Positions 62,128-64,000 of a DNA stretch of 64,000 bases are shown here, one piece after another. Numbering within the stretch: the first letter of the stretch is position 1; every line of letters begins with the position of its first letter. The notes beneath the pieces were generated by a model. It did no database searches. It saw only the letters and a list, made by a program, of their open reading frames with translations, and was not told the origin of the DNA. Origin of the DNA: Leptoclinus maculatus (lineage: Eukaryota; Chordata; Actinopteri; Perciformes; Stichaeidae); NCBI GenBank assembly GCA_032191485.1, contig JAVDOI010000004.1:17015443-17079442 (forward strand), in the 5' to 3' direction. The translations under genes and the position numbers were made by a program.

Positions 62128-64000
62128 GTAGTATTAATAATTACAAACATTTTGGCATGGATATTACGTAATCAGGATTTACAGGACTTTCTCTCGAGAA
62201 GTTGTAGTTGTACATGGATAAAATAGATACATTTTGAAGGCCATCATCTTCAGTGTTTTTGACACCTTCCTAAATTTGGATGACCTCAAGTTGTTTCAGG
62301 GGCTGATAAAGGTAAAGGGGCATTTCCACTTCATCAAGATATGCGTCATGGGTTTGCTGTGGCAAAAAAGGCCCATTGTCCGATGAGAAGGTAACTGTGG
62401 GAAATCATGATTTTGTTGACGTCGGGACCGGTGTCATCTCAATGGACCTCGTTGTTCTTGCAATGAAAGAGAGTTACTTGTTTTGTGCCTAAGGTGTTCA
62501 GCAGGCCTAGCGTAGGTCAAATGGTGAGGAGAATAGATCCAATAGGAGGAGCTGAACTGCTTGTCTCCGACCTGAGGTTTCTGTTCAGCAGAGACAAAGC
62601 TGAATTCAGAGGGATTATTAGCTCATCGCAGTAAACAAGGCTGATGCTTGATGCTGCGCCATTTGTTCCTCGTGACTGAAAATAGAGAGCATGCGGCTCT
62701 TTTACGTCAGCAAAAATCAAGTTAATTTAATTTTGTAGCAATGTCTTAAATGTCTTAAATGTTTAAAAGACAATGGCAGATAGTTATTGTGGTGGGTGGG
62801 GATTATTAGTAATTTCAGAACAGAATGTTAAGTATAGATATCAGCGGGACTTTCTGAAGTGCTGACGGGTAGTGACGTATGAAATAGTACACAGCCATGA
62901 CCTGTAGGTCACTTGAGAAAACTCCTAGAAAGGAAATTGACCCTGCTGTCTAAAGCCCTCATTTATCAGTCTGTAAACACACAGTAAAGAGTATTGTTAG
63001 GTGTTGAAAATACAACATGTAATATTGTAATGTTTCTACACTGTTTTATTTGTAGAAAATGATTTAATGAGCATCAACAACATTTTGGTCTTTTTTTGTA
63101 CAATCGCAATGTTGCATGATGATCTGAGTAAATGTTGCTCTTGCAGACATCCGTTTCATCTTGAGAGGACTTTAATACTGAGAAATGACAGTAAAGTGCA
63201 CCATACACACCTTTGCTTTCTCTCATTACTCATTAATCCAGTTATTAGGGTAAGTTCATCATCAAAGTAAAAAAAAAAAAAGAGTTGGTGATGAGCTCAA
63301 AATGAAAACGACCAAAAATACTATTACACTCTTGTTAAAACTCTAGTTTACCAGGTAATATGTTTTTGTATATTGTTTGGCCATATTCACCTATATTTGA
63401 AAGAGGACAGTAAGTGACAGGAGATGAGGGTAGAAAGACGAGATCCACGGATGTCAGGAAATCAGGCAAACGTAATACACTTAGGTGTGGTTTAAACCTC
63501 TGTATGAATACTGCAAGTGTTGCAAAAGCTTTATAAAACAATTTTTAAAATGTGCACAGTGAAACATTCGAGTTGGTGTTTCAGTTGAGTATGTGTATAA
63601 AAACAATACAAAGGTATAAAAAGGTTAAATTCCCCACAAGGCTTTGGTAGATCAAAGCACTACTAAAGCGTAGGGATCTTAATGTGCTGTGACCGTTCAT
63701 ATAAGAATTGATTAGTTGTAAGGTTTTATATCAGGCTCATAGGTCTGTTTATTTATCCTTGTATTACTTCACTTTATTGTTGTTGTTGTTGTTATTATAA
63801 CATACTTCACATAAATGCATCGACCACATGACAAACAAGTTGTATCACATTTCTAAGATAATGTATCTCTATGCAGAATCCTCTTTCTAGTTTGTAGTGT
63901 ACCCTATTGCTCAGGGAAGTGGTTGTGGTGGTTTTGACTGTTGCCACGGAAGTGTCCCTCTCTATCTGAACCAAAAATTAAAGTGCCATCTGTGAGAAAC
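62128..64000. other. pde4c intron up to the window edge
   Basis: The next expected exon would begin with F-D-(V/L)-E-N-G and lead into the RRESFLYRSDSDYD region. I find neither, nor a D3-like start exon. Short poly-A and (TTG)n runs occur near 63272 and 63780. Confidence 0.5.

Overview
The window looks like a stretch of ray-finned fish nuclear genome, probably a percomorph teleost. The genes are intron-split, most of the sequence is AT-rich non-coding DNA, there are very long CA/GT microsatellites, and many short interspersed repeats are of types I recognise from perciform-like fishes. There is no operon structure, CRISPR array, rRNA or intact tRNA gene.

Layout, all genes on the + strand. 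(1) 0.8-6.6 kb: mpv17l2, a mitochondrial inner-membrane protein of the Mpv17/PMP22 family. Five coding exons join in phase to give 217 residues; a likely non-coding first exon lies near 0.94 kb, and a deleted hAT transposon sits in intron 1. (2) 9.2-14.9 kb: a small gene I do not recognise. It encodes a signal peptide, a Ser/Thr/Asn-rich mucin-like stalk with three 18-residue repeats, one transmembrane helix and a short tail. (3) About 16.95 kb to the right edge: the 5' half of a cAMP phosphodiesterase-4 gene, most likely pde4c because it neighbours mpv17l2 as in human 19p13.11. Only the isoform-specific N-terminal exons are in the window. They are a PDE4B1/D7-like exon (33.6 kb), a PDE4C1/D4-like exon with its own GC-rich leader (36.1 kb) and a PDE4B3/D5-like SP-rich exon (61.9 kb). 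All three end two bases into a codon, so each can splice to the same downstream exon, which lies beyond 64 kb with the regulatory (UCR) and catalytic domains.

The rest is introns and intergenic DNA holding transposon remnants. Three hAT-type elements have exact 8-bp target duplications (1097-1719, 48196-48638, 49355-50437), and another has a near-exact one (7645-7965). There is also a piggyBac-like element (13732-14303), LINE tails and an L1-like reverse-transcriptase fragment, a tRNA-derived SINE and several copies of shared fish repeats.

The most interesting points are the conserved set of alternative PDE4 N-terminal exons with a possible extra start beside the last one, the unrecognised mucin-like gene with a repeat array and a decayed copy of its own exon, and several perfect palindromes. 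Nothing here looks like a wholly new biological system. All splice sites are read by eye and have no transcript support.
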